NCBI GenBank assembly: GCA_964497975.1 | Contig: CAZCFO010000004.1 | Coordinates: forward strand, 124,001-188,000 | Reading direction: 5' to 3' | DNA length: 64,000 bases | Origin: JABFSS01 sp964497975 | GTDB taxonomy: Bacteria; Patescibacteriota; Gracilibacteria; Peribacterales; Peribacteraceae | Position numbers and translations under genes: made by a program | In this document: positions 53,188-61,380 of the stretch, piece by piece | Numbering within the stretch: the stretch's first letter is position 1 | How the letters are laid out: the number at the start of each line of letters is the position of its first letter | Notes under the pieces: generated by a model | What the model saw: only the letters and a program-made list of their open reading frames with translations | Databases searched by the model: none | Told to the model about the DNA's origin: nothing

Positions 53188-54156
53188 ATGGCGATTTTCC
53201 GGGGCGAACTGTACGACGACGGCATCGAGCAGGCGGCGAAAGAGGGACGTATTCAGTCGTACGGCAAGCGGTTCCGGTTTTTGCCTCCGTCGCTCTACGG
53301 ACCGCAGGATGACTTCGCATGCATTGAACGGAAGAAGGGCGCTCTGACGTTCTGCAACACCCGGCATCTGGATCCGATAACGTCCGCCGTCTTGCGGCAT
53401 ACCGAGGCGCTGCGGCGAGCCGCAACCTCCACGCGGGCTTCCCTGAAGGCGTTGTTTCTGGGGCCGGGCGCATGTGTGGAGGTGGGCGATGCGCAGAAGA
53501 TCTTCGACGCGGCGGGGGTGGTTGTCGGCATGGAAACGATTTCCCGCACCCCCGTGAATCCCTACTGGATTCTTCGGCATCGCCAACATGATCTGCGGGA
53601 CCTCGTCCTTGAGCTCTTTCATCAGCATCTTGGCGAGCCGGATGTCCGGCGGCTTATCCATGACCGCGCCCCCATCGACGTTGCCTGGAACAACCGGGAG
53701 CGTTTGCCGGGATTGTTTGAAGACCGGCGGAAGTCCCCCCTGCCGGGTCTTCAGCACATCGGCACTTTCCCCGCGGATTTCCGCCGGGACCGGCGCGCGA
53801 TGAACCCGTACCAGTCGGAGCAATACGATTATGTTCTGGAAGACCGGGGGGTGACGTATTACACGCGCTCGGTGCAGGCCCTGGAAAACGCCTACCGGAT
53901 GCTGTCCGCGTCGGGCGTTCTCTGCCTCACCTGCGTCGGCGAGGATAAAGACTCTTCAGATTTCCGGAACGTCGTGCGGCCTGGCGATGTCGCCCTCACC
54001 GAAGGCGGCATCGGATACTGCGTCGTGGCGCGACGGGAGAGCCCGCTCGCGCGTGCCCTGTGGAAGTTTGCCGACGGCCGCCACCAGCCGCACATCGTGG
54101 GCGATATCCCGTCGTTTCTGCTGCGCAAGCTTTCGGTGCCGCCGATGGATGTTTAA
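53188..54156 (+). CDS. Methyltransferase-like hypothetical protein
   Basis: A 322-residue protein from the ATG at 53188 (a GTG at 53164 is possible). A Rossmann-like segment LKALFLGPGACVEVGDAQKI (87-106) could be a SAM-binding loop. YDYVLEDRGVTYYTRSV followed by ALENAYRMLSASGVLCLTCV resembles motifs IV to VI of class I methyltransferases. The first 60 residues (FRGELYDDGIEQ...) are not recognised. No catalytic residue can be named. The gene is convergent with the exonuclease/DinG gene and overlaps its end by 4 nt. Confidence 0.6.
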   Translation: MAIFRGELYDDGIEQAAKEGRIQSYGKRFRFLPPSLYGPQDDFACIERKKGALTFCNTRHLDPITSAVLRHTEALRRAATSTRASLKALFLGPGACVEVGDAQKIFDAAGVVVGMETISRTPVNPYWILRHRQHDLRDLVLELFHQHLGEPDVRRLIHDRAPIDVAWNNRERLPGLFEDRRKSPLPGLQHIGTFPADFRRDRRAMNPYQSEQYDYVLEDRGVTYYTRSVQALENAYRMLSASGVLCLTCVGEDKDSSDFRNVVRPGDVALTEGGIGYCVVARRESPLARALWKFADGRHQPHIVGDIPSFLLRKLSVPPMDV

Positions 54157-56552
54157 AACAGACTCGGCTGATCCTTCGCCGGTTTCTTCCTTTTGGCGGC
54201 TGGTTTTGCAGGCGTGTCCTTCAGGGTCGGGACGGAGGTCAGGGGTGCGGTGGTAAATGCCGCAGCCGCGGAGGGCTGCAGCTTATTGTCACCGTGAAAT
54301 TCTTTGCCTGATGCAAATTGTTCGAGGTATCCCCGCACGGTCTTCCCGTACGCTTTCGTCGTCAGGCGGTCATCCAGGATCCGCACGTCGCCGTCCGCAG
54401 TTCTGATGCGCGCGTAGGTCCTGAGCAGCCGGAACAGGCGGTGCATCAGGCGGGGGAGGGAATAGTCGTTGAATGCGTCGCGGTAGAGCTGCGAACGGCG
54501 TCCCAGGACGGGGTGTGAGGGATGATCGAACGGCAGGGCCTTGATGATGAAGTGGTTGACGGTGCCTTCGGGCAGATCCACGCCTTCGAACATCCACGGC
54601 GTGATCAGCCAGACCGCCGGGGCGTCCGCGGCGAGAAATTCCGCCTGCATGCGCCCCATGCCGCCGTTGAGCCCCTGGCAGATGAGCGTCACGTTCTTCA
54701 CTTCCAGAGCCTCGGTGTATTTGACATACAAATCCTCGATCGCGCTTTTGCCGGGGAGAAGGATGATCGTTTTTCCCGGAAGAGGGCTCGTCAGAAGCTC
54801 GTCCAGAGCGGGACGGGGATCGAAAGATACGGACATTTGGTTACGAGTTGCGGGTTGCGTGTCATCCGAAGCCTCTCCCGTAACCCGTAACCCGACACCC
54901 GAAACCGGTAATATCTCCGGCAGCATGTGCGCGCTGCCCTGCGGAATCAGGAGCGTCGTGGGGATTCTCTTGAAGAGCGTCTCTCCCAGCAGCTGGCCGA
55001 TCCGTTCGGGAACCGACTGCAGCATCTGGTTGCCGTTGGGCTTCTGCTCGATCCACGCGATGCGGTGCGAGAGGTTTTCCGGCTGCAGGATCCTCCGCAG
55101 GTCTTCCAGATGCCGCAGCAATTGCGCGGGCCATTCCTGCTTCAATACATCATCGATCAGCGTCCGGAGGCCCTTGGATTCCATGGATCCCAGATCCGAC
55201 TGGGTCAGGTAGCGGATGTCCTGGAACTGGCGCGTCTTTTCCACCCACAGCTGCAGCGTGTCCACGAAGCGCGTCATCAGGTCGTTGCCCTGCGCCGCCG
55301 CGCGCACGTCGTCCATCGCGCAGTACCATCCGTATGCGCGGGTCGCGGTGTCCTCCAGCATCGAGGCGTCATCGACGATCACATGCGACGCGCTGGCCAT
55401 CGCTTTTGCCGCCGGGTGGTCCGGGGTCTGCAGAAATTCCAGAAGCTCGCGATGCTCCAGGAGCACGACGCCGGGCATGTCGGCAAACTGGTCCAGGTAC
55501 GCCTTCGATGTCGCCGTGCAGCTGATCTTTCCGTTCCACACGGCCTCTTCCCCGCCGTGCATGGGGAGTTCGTCCCTCCGCGACGGCTCATACCAGGCGA
55601 TCTTCAGTGCGAGCATCGCCTCGTCGGCGGTATAGGATTCCTGTTTCGAAAACCGCAGAACGGCGTCCACGTCGATCAGCGCATGCGGGGGGTACAGCAC
55701 CCGGATCTTCTTTGTCAGCGCTTCCGGCATGCGCCGGAGAACCGGGCGGAGGCTCTTCACGGCAATCCAATGCCGCACGGAGGAATCCTTCAGCGCCCCT
55801 TCGATCACCGCCTGCAGGTGGAGGGCATCCAGCGGCTCGTCCATCAGCGCGGGCGGGCCTTTTTCGGGCACCACCGACGGCACGGGCGACAGGGTGCCTG
55901 CGAGGCCGTTGCGCCTGCGCTCTTTGGAGAGCCAACCGGGCTCCTTCTTGGCCGTCGGCGCAGGCAGGGCCGCAAAGAGCGTTTTGTATCCCGCGGGGCC
56001 GCGTTCCATGATGGCATCGGCCAGGTCCCGCAGGTCCTCCGGGATCTCGAGCAGCCGCTCCCAGCATTTTGCGAGCAGTTCCAGCGTCGCGCGGACGTCC
56101 CCGAGCGCGCGGTGCGGCGGATTGTGGTTCAGCTCCAGCACCGTGCTCAGGTACCCGAGCGAATAGCTTTCCAGTTCCGGGAACACGAGCGACGCGAGGA
56201 TCGACGTATCAATGAATGGCCGACCTGTCAGATCAATCTCCTCGCCGCGCAGCATGCCGATATCAAACGGGATGTTCTGTCCCACGAGCAGCGCGTCCTC
56301 CGGCAGATGCCGGAGAATCGTCTGACGGTGATCGGCGATGAGCGGCTTGTCCTTCAGGTCCGCCGTGCGGATGCGCGTGAGCACTTCCACCAGCGGGGGC
56401 ACGCTCTCGTGCTTGAAGAGCTGCTCGTATTCGGTCTTCACCTTTCCCCCCCGCACCTCGATGGACGCGAACTCGATCACCTTGTGCGTCCGGGGAACGA
56501 AGCCCGTCGTTTCGGTATCCAGGACGACGAGGGGGAGGGAGGGGAGGGTCAT
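54153..56552 (-). CDS. DnaQ-type exonuclease fused to a DinG-like helicase with lost ATPase motifs
   Basis: A 799-residue protein from the ATG complementary to 56550-56552. Residues 1-175 form an intact DEDDh exonuclease: LDTETTG (D12, E14), GQNIPFDIGML and HRALGDVRAT. The rest aligns by position with a DinG/XPD-type superfamily 2 helicase and ends with the typical WMFEGVDLPEGTVNHFIIKALPF block and the arginine-rich last motif. No G-x-x-x-x-G-K-[ST] Walker A is found in the expected region (about 200-300), and the DEAH box reads VDDASMLED near 391. There are also no four clustered cysteines for the iron-sulfur site. The exonuclease should work; the helicase is probably inactive. Confidence 0.85.
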   Translation of the reverse strand: MTLPSLPLVVLDTETTGFVPRTHKVIEFASIEVRGGKVKTEYEQLFKHESVPPLVEVLTRIRTADLKDKPLIADHRQTILRHLPEDALLVGQNIPFDIGMLRGEEIDLTGRPFIDTSILASLVFPELESYSLGYLSTVLELNHNPPHRALGDVRATLELLAKCWERLLEIPEDLRDLADAIMERGPAGYKTLFAALPAPTAKKEPGWLSKERRRNGLAGTLSPVPSVVPEKGPPALMDEPLDALHLQAVIEGALKDSSVRHWIAVKSLRPVLRRMPEALTKKIRVLYPPHALIDVDAVLRFSKQESYTADEAMLALKIAWYEPSRRDELPMHGGEEAVWNGKISCTATSKAYLDQFADMPGVVLLEHRELLEFLQTPDHPAAKAMASASHVIVDDASMLEDTATRAYGWYCAMDDVRAAAQGNDLMTRFVDTLQLWVEKTRQFQDIRYLTQSDLGSMESKGLRTLIDDVLKQEWPAQLLRHLEDLRRILQPENLSHRIAWIEQKPNGNQMLQSVPERIGQLLGETLFKRIPTTLLIPQGSAHMLPEILPVSGVGLRVTGEASDDTQPATRNQMSVSFDPRPALDELLTSPLPGKTIILLPGKSAIEDLYVKYTEALEVKNVTLICQGLNGGMGRMQAEFLAADAPAVWLITPWMFEGVDLPEGTVNHFIIKALPFDHPSHPVLGRRSQLYRDAFNDYSLPRLMHRLFRLLRTYARIRTADGDVRILDDRLTTKAYGKTVRGYLEQFASGKEFHGDNKLQPSAAAAFTTAPLTSVPTLKDTPAKPAAKRKKPAKDQPSLF
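54841..54909. repeat. Fold-back element of 7-nt words inside the exonuclease/DinG gene
   Basis: Left arm TTACGAG, TTGCGGG, TTGCGTG; right arm CCCGTAA, CCCGTAA, CCCGACA, CCCGAAA. Exact heptamer phase in the right arm. It is translated in frame within the helicase-like part. Confidence 0.75.
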
Positions 56553-56627
56553 TGGAGAGGAGAATACGGGCCGGAACGGGTATCGGTCCACAAAAAGAGC
56601 CCGTACGGACGGGCTCTTTCGTCGGTT

Positions 56628-57266
56628 TCAGGGGATTCTGCGGATGGTGGTAACAGACGTGATGATGGCATCAATAGCCTGACGTGCACTGGAGATCATT
56701 TCCCATGCCCGATCGAGCGTTGGATCACTCGTCAGTTCATCCAGCGTTAACAGGGAGCCGAAGTTCTTTTGTCGAACCGGATCGTCGATGTGTCCTTTGT
56801 GCGCGAGCATATCTTCAAGACTGGCGAATGACTGTGTTCCTTCGATGATGCTCAGCGTGCCGGGATCAATCTGTACGGTCAGGCGAGGATTCTTCTGCGT
56901 TATGTGATGAAAAGAAGGCTCGTCATTCTGTGTCGTGTAATAGCCGGTGCTGTATGCATTTCCTCCCAGCACTCTAAAATCACGCACGGCTGTGCCGCAT
57001 TCATATTTTTTCTGGGGGGCGGTCGTCTTCACCGGGCCGAGAAGGAATCCGCCCTGCACAGATCCCTCAAATTGCGGAAGTGTCGTCACCATCTGCTCAA
57101 TCTTGGGAATGCTTTTCAGCATGACGGCAATCATTCGGTGTTTATGAGCTGCGGAAAGAAAGCCGCAATTTTCCAGTTCTTCCGCGAGGTCGTCGTGTTT
57201 GTCGGGAGAGAAGACATCTTCGCCAAGGGCTCTATTGAGACCAATGATGGTATTCATGGATTTCAT
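56628..57266 (-). CDS. Hypothetical protein with attenuator-like leader
   Basis: A 212-residue protein from the ATG at 57266 (MKSMNTIIGL; the ATG at 57257 is an alternative). It is soluble, mixed alpha/beta, with no signal peptide and no motif that I know. A glycine-containing segment FLLGPVKTTAPQKKYECG lies mid-protein. About 40 nt upstream of the start is an intrinsic terminator hairpin that can be displaced by an alternative pairing, so premature termination may control it. Function is unknown. Confidence 0.6.
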   Translation of the reverse strand: MKSMNTIIGLNRALGEDVFSPDKHDDLAEELENCGFLSAAHKHRMIAVMLKSIPKIEQMVTTLPQFEGSVQGGFLLGPVKTTAPQKKYECGTAVRDFRVLGGNAYSTGYYTTQNDEPSFHHITQKNPRLTVQIDPGTLSIIEGTQSFASLEDMLAHKGHIDDPVRQKNFGSLLTLDELTSDPTLDRAWEMISSARQAIDAIITSVTTIRRIP

Positions 57267-57307
57267 GATGGAAAAAAAGAATGCCGCTGCCAGCGCCTGG
57301 ACGTCGC

Positions 57308-57379
57308 AAAAACGCCCTCCTCCACGGAGGGGGCGCTGGTGATTCGCGGCAGTTACAAGGTCACCGGCCCTCCGTGGAG
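57308..57379 (-). promoter_or_regulatory. Possible attenuator: terminator and competing anti-terminator stem
   Basis: On the minus strand CGCCCCCTCC-GTGGA-GGAGGGCG followed by TTTTT (57308-57335) is a terminator. Its left part, CCCTCCGTGGAG, is also perfectly complementary (12 bp) to CTCCACGGAGGG upstream (57368-57379). The two folds exclude each other. Confidence 0.5.
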
Positions 57380-57463
57380 AACATACGGCGACGACGAATG
57401 GAATTGGCAATCAGAAAATCCATGAGTCTCAGATGCTACTGTCAGGATTTTTTGCGTCAAGAA

Positions 57464-57497
57464 TAAAAAAGAGCGGCGCCTTCCGGCTACCGCCCTT
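57464..57497 (-). terminator. Rho-independent terminator of the large surface protein gene
   Basis: On the minus strand AGGGCGGTAGCC-GGAA-GGCGCCGCTCT forms a stem with a few G-T pairs, followed by TTTTTT. Confidence 0.8.
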
Positions 57498-57514
57498 CTT
57501 TCGATATCCAGTAA

Positions 57515-60500
57515 TCAGCTCTGGTACAGGGACGACTGCACGGTCGTCTCGGGATACTCGATCCAGAAGAATTCCGTCTGCGCGGTGTCGGTATCGAGCC
57601 ACCGGATGTGGCTGAGGCTGCTCGACATGCCGTTGAGGGTGGAGTCGGAGAACCGGTCCAGCGAGACCTGCAGGACGGAGGAGAGGACGTTGCTCACCTT
57701 CGGGTTGGTCACGTTGGCCTGCAGCACGAAGGTCTGATCCGAGTTCTGATCGATCGTCGTGTTCACCAGGTCATCGGCGTCCCAGCAGGCGACGTAGATG
57801 GTCGTGGCGCCCGGGGCGGTATCCACCACCGTGCAGGGCGTCGTGACCGTCGAGTTCGCCTTGTTGTAGAGCTTGAACGAGGTGTCATCGATGGCGACGT
57901 TCACGGCGTTCACCGTGAAGATCACGTCCGTCATCACGAATTTGTTCAGGCCGTTCTTCGTGTTGGAGTTCGCCGCGGCGGTGAACTTGAACTGGCCGAT
58001 GTCCGAGACGCCCGTGGGCACGTTGGTGCCGTTGGCGTCCGGGCTGGCGTTGCTGATGGTCGAGATTTTGCTCAGGACCGTCACGTCGGTGTTGCCGAGA
58101 ATCGACTGGTTGGCGCCGGGGGAATTCCTGCCGAGGAAGATCTCGCCTTCGGCGGCGTTGTCGCCGTCATTCGCGGAGAGGTTGTTGCTGGACACGTCGC
58201 CGCGCGCGGTCACATCGTCATTGCCGACCATGTCGATGAGCTGGACGTCGATCACTTCGCCGCTGACGGCGCCGTCAACGTCGGTCTTCATGCGGGGGCG
58301 CACGAGCACCTTCACATCCGGGCCTTCCGGAACCACGAGCTGGCGGCTCTGCATGTGCGCGCAGAACGCGTTGGAGCCGTATCCTGCGCCGCAGGCGCCC
58401 AGGGTCGCGGAGGCGAACGACGTCACCTCGCCTTCGCGGTAGAGTTCCAGCCGGTCAATCGAGTTGCGCTGGCCGCCGGTGACGAACGCGAGAAGCGTGA
58501 CGTCGATGGGCTCGTTGTCGGCGCGAAGGTTCAGGCGCAGAACCGTCTCGCCCAGGACACCGCCGAGCAGCTGCCGCGTGCGGACGGGGGTCGAATCCTC
58601 CGTGACGTACAGATCACCCTGGCTCACCAGGGTCCAGAGCGTCGACGCGACGGTGGTGACCGTGGTGTCGCAGGTGGTCGCGCAGGTGCCGTTCGTGCGG
58701 ATGCCATCAAGGGACTGGCCGTCGCTGACGGTTTCGGCCTCGATGTACGTGTCGGCGGTGGAGAACTGCAGCTGGAGGGTGTTATCGACCAGCGATGCCG
58801 AGATGTCGGCATGGACTTCGAAGATCACGGAATTGCTCTCGGGGATCACGTACCCGCCGCCGGTCAGCTGATCAAACGTGGCTTTGCTGCCCACGGCAGT
58901 GACGCCTGTCTGCACCTGGGTGTCGACGACGGTGTCGCCATCGGTATCCACCCACAGCGTGTAGTTCTGGGCATTGAGGAGCGATCCTGCCGCGGCGTTG
59001 AAGATGGTCTTCGTCAGCAGGAGATCGTCGGCTGCGTTGGCGGCTGCTTCAAAGCGCAGGAGTTTCACATCGTCCTGGTTTTTGACGGCGACATCCGTGG
59101 ACGGAAGAGACTTCACGGCAATCGTCAGGGCCGCGTCTGCGATGGCATGCTTGTTGCCCGAGAGCGTGCCGCGCGGGGTCACGTCCGTCACAGGCATGCC
59201 GGAATCGAGCCCGTCGACGTCCATCTGGTAGGCCGTGTTGGTGACGGTCCTGTGGCCGTCGAACGTGCAGCCCACCGTGTTCGCGCCGCCGGAGAGCTCC
59301 GTGGGCTCCCCGCAGACGTGGATGCGGAACTGGTCGCCTGTCATCGGGTGATTTGCGTTGCTGTTATCGAGGAAGTCGACGAGGAACTGCTCCGTTTCCT
59401 GACTGTCGACGACGACGTCGTCAAAACGGTAGATCTGGTACGTGCCGAGGCCGGCCGTCTGGCCGTAATCGCCGCTGTTCGTCAGGCGGACGCCGTTGGT
59501 CACCTCGCCGGTGGCGGGATCGCGCAGGCGGACGTTCTCGAGGATCTCATGGATGCTGTCGTAAGCGCCCTCGCCGTCAGCCGAAAGGGGGCCGTTGCTG
59601 CTCGTGCTGCCTTCGACGGCAATGAAGAGCTTGCGGAGGCTCACGCGTTCGCCCGTGGCGGTCATCAGGGCGTTGCCCAGGTTGGCGGCCTCCTGGCCGG
59701 GCCGGTAGGTCATCGACACCGGGCCGTAGAGCGAGATGTGGAAGCTTCCGGGCTCATTCGGGCAGGTGACGAGCGTGGAATCGGAATCCGTGTTGTTCGT
59801 CGGCACCGTGTCATTCACCGACGTCGTCGATCCGGCGATCTCGAACGAGAGCGGCGAATTGCAGGTGTATGCCGCGGGAACGTAGACGTAGATCAGGAAC
59901 GATTCGTTCTGGCCCGCGGTGAGCGCGGATGCCACGCAGGTGACGACGCTGCTGCTTCCGGTGCACTTGGGGCTGGAGTACTGGGTGTCAAAAATGAAAC
60001 CTGCATCCAGGTCCATCGTCACCGTCGATGCCGCAATGGTCGTCACGCCGGCATTCTCGGCCTGCAGGAACATCGGCAGGAAGTTGTCGCGGTGGATCTG
60101 CGGCGGGAGCATCAGGTGGACGGCAAGATCGCCGTTGGCAACAGAGGACGAGCTGGAGGAAGTGGACGATGAAGAGGAAGTGGAGGAGCTCGTGGAAGAC
60201 GAAGAACTGACGAAACTCGAAGAACTCGAAGACGGAGCCGTCACGGCAACGCCTGGGCACGTGATGATCGTGGAGGGGGACGACGTGTTGTTCGCGGTAA
60301 CGGTGTCGTTGACCGCAGTCGTCGAGACGGCGGTGTTGGCGGTGTAGTTCGTGTTGCAGGGCGTCGCGGCCGGGACCGTCATGTACATCAGGATCTGCTT
60401 CGCTTCATTCTGCGCGAGAGCGGAGACGGGGCACGTGATCGTCGTTGTATTGGCGGTGCAGCCGGGCGTCGAGAACCCCTGTTCAAACGTGAATCCCGCA

Positions 60501-61255
60501 GGGAGGGGGAGCGTCACGGATGCTGAGGAGACGTTCGAGGAGCCGACGTTGGTCACGTCCGCCTTCACCTGGAGGACGTCGCCACGATGGATCTGCGGCG
60601 GAAGGCCGGCTTCGATCTTCAAATCGCCGGTCACGGAGGACACGGAGGAGCTGCTGGAAGAACTCGAAGGAGCGGAGGAACTGGACGATGTCGAAGAGGA
60701 AGAGGTCGAAGAGCTCGATGACGTCGAGGAGCTGGACGACGTAGAGGTCGAGGAAGAAGACGTCGAGGAACTGGAGGACGCCGGGGGGGCGACATTCGGG
60801 CAGGTGACGAGGGTCGTGTCCGAGTCGGCATTATCCGTCGGATCCTGCTCGCCGGCCATCGTGATCGCGGCCTGCGCGGCGAAGTTCGTATTGCAGGTGT
60901 ATGTCGCATCGACGCGGAGATACACGAGGAAATTGATGGCCTGGGTGGGGAGGAGTGTGGGGGCGGCGCACGTCACGGTCGTCGCGGTCGCGGTGCAGTT
61001 GGCGCTCGAGGAGCCTTCGAAGGTGAAGCCCGCAGGAATCGTCTCGGAGATCGTCGCGCCGGAGATGCTGCCCGTTCCGCCGTTGGCGATGCCGAGGCTC
61101 ACCGGCAGAACCTCACCGCGGTGAATCTGCGGGGGCAGGGCGACCGTCGCTTCCGCATCGATTGCGGACGCGGCGAAGGCGACATTCACGGACGGACCGA
61201 GAATGTTCGCGAGAAGCAGTCCTGCGGAGAGGACGGACACGGAAACTTTGGACAT
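57515..61255 (-). CDS. Large secreted surface protein with three LPPQIHR modules and poly-Ser linkers
   Basis: This 1246-residue protein has a signal peptide (1-29, ending VNVAFA|ASA). It is followed by three DUF11/CARDB-like beta modules of about 115 residues, each beginning with LPPQIHR (near 40, 215 and 385) and containing a conserved [PD]AGF.F block and CxxxxxxxTC cysteines. They are separated by two linkers of 40-50 residues that are almost all Ser and Thr. The remaining 740 residues are beta-rich with repeated segments of the type LLTKTIFNAAAG and LRLNLRADNEPI, with no C-terminal anchor visible. It is likely an S-layer or adhesin-like protein. A strong consensus promoter suggests abundant expression. 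Confidence 0.82.
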   Translation of the reverse strand: MSKVSVSVLSAGLLLANILGPSVNVAFAASAIDAEATVALPPQIHRGEVLPVSLGIANGGTGSISGATISETIPAGFTFEGSSSANCTATATTVTCAAPTLLPTQAINFLVYLRVDATYTCNTNFAAQAAITMAGEQDPTDNADSDTTLVTCPNVAPPASSSSSTSSSSTSTSSSSSTSSSSSTSSSSTSSSSSAPSSSSSSSSVSSVTGDLKIEAGLPPQIHRGDVLQVKADVTNVGSSNVSSASVTLPLPAGFTFEQGFSTPGCTANTTTITCPVSALAQNEAKQILMYMTVPAATPCNTNYTANTAVSTTAVNDTVTANNTSSPSTIITCPGVAVTAPSSSSSSFVSSSSSTSSSTSSSSSTSSSSSSVANGDLAVHLMLPPQIHRDNFLPMFLQAENAGVTTIAASTVTMDLDAGFIFDTQYSSPKCTGSSSVVTCVASALTAGQNESFLIYVYVPAAYTCNSPLSFEIAGSTTSVNDTVPTNNTDSDSTLVTCPNEPGSFHISLYGPVSMTYRPGQEAANLGNALMTATGERVSLRKLFIAVEGSTSSNGPLSADGEGAYDSIHEILENVRLRDPATGEVTNGVRLTNSGDYGQTAGLGTYQIYRFDDVVVDSQETEQFLVDFLDNSNANHPMTGDQFRIHVCGEPTELSGGANTVGCTFDGHRTVTNTAYQMDVDGLDSGMPVTDVTPRGTLSGNKHAIADAALTIAVKSLPSTDVAVKNQDDVKLLRFEAAANAADDLLLTKTIFNAAAGSLLNAQNYTLWVDTDGDTVVDTQVQTGVTAVGSKATFDQLTGGGYVIPESNSVIFEVHADISASLVDNTLQLQFSTADTYIEAETVSDGQSLDGIRTNGTCATTCDTTVTTVASTLWTLVSQGDLYVTEDSTPVRTRQLLGGVLGETVLRLNLRADNEPIDVTLLAFVTGGQRNSIDRLELYREGEVTSFASATLGACGAGYGSNAFCAHMQSRQLVVPEGPDVKVLVRPRMKTDVDGAVSGEVIDVQLIDMVGNDDVTARGDVSSNNLSANDGDNAAEGEIFLGRNSPGANQSILGNTDVTVLSKISTISNASPDANGTNVPTGVSDIGQFKFTAAANSNTKNGLNKFVMTDVIFTVNAVNVAIDDTSFKLYNKANSTVTTPCTVVDTAPGATTIYVACWDADDLVNTTIDQNSDQTFVLQANVTNPKVSNVLSSVLQVSLDRFSDSTLNGMSSSLSHIRWLDTDTAQTEFFWIEYPETTVQSSLYQS

Positions 61256-61281
61256 AGAAAAACGTGAAAGAAAAAGGGGAT

Positions 61282-61310
61282 AGTATCGATCGACGCCGAA
61301 AGATTGTCAA
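61282..61310 (-). promoter_or_regulatory. Strong promoter TTGACA-17-GATACT of the surface protein gene
   Basis: On the minus strand a perfect -35 TTGACA (61305-61310) and GATACT (61282-61287) are 17 nt apart. The start lies about 20 nt before the ATG. Confidence 0.8.
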
Positions 61311-61333
61311 ATCCATGTTTTGTTTTGTTATAG

Positions 61334-61359
61334 AAAAAGAGAGAGGCACGGAGCCTCTC
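61334..61359 (-). terminator. Rho-independent terminator of nusA
   Basis: On the minus strand GAGAGGC-TCCGT-GCCTCTC followed by TCTTTTTC. Confidence 0.88.
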
Positions 61360-61380
61360 CCTTTGGCGGTATCGGACACT

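Noticed and set aside
57608..60172. 854-residue plus-strand frame opposite the surface protein gene
   Set aside because: Composition is typical of an antisense frame (Val/Asp/His/Arg-rich), while the minus frame has a signal peptide, repeated modules, a promoter and a terminator.
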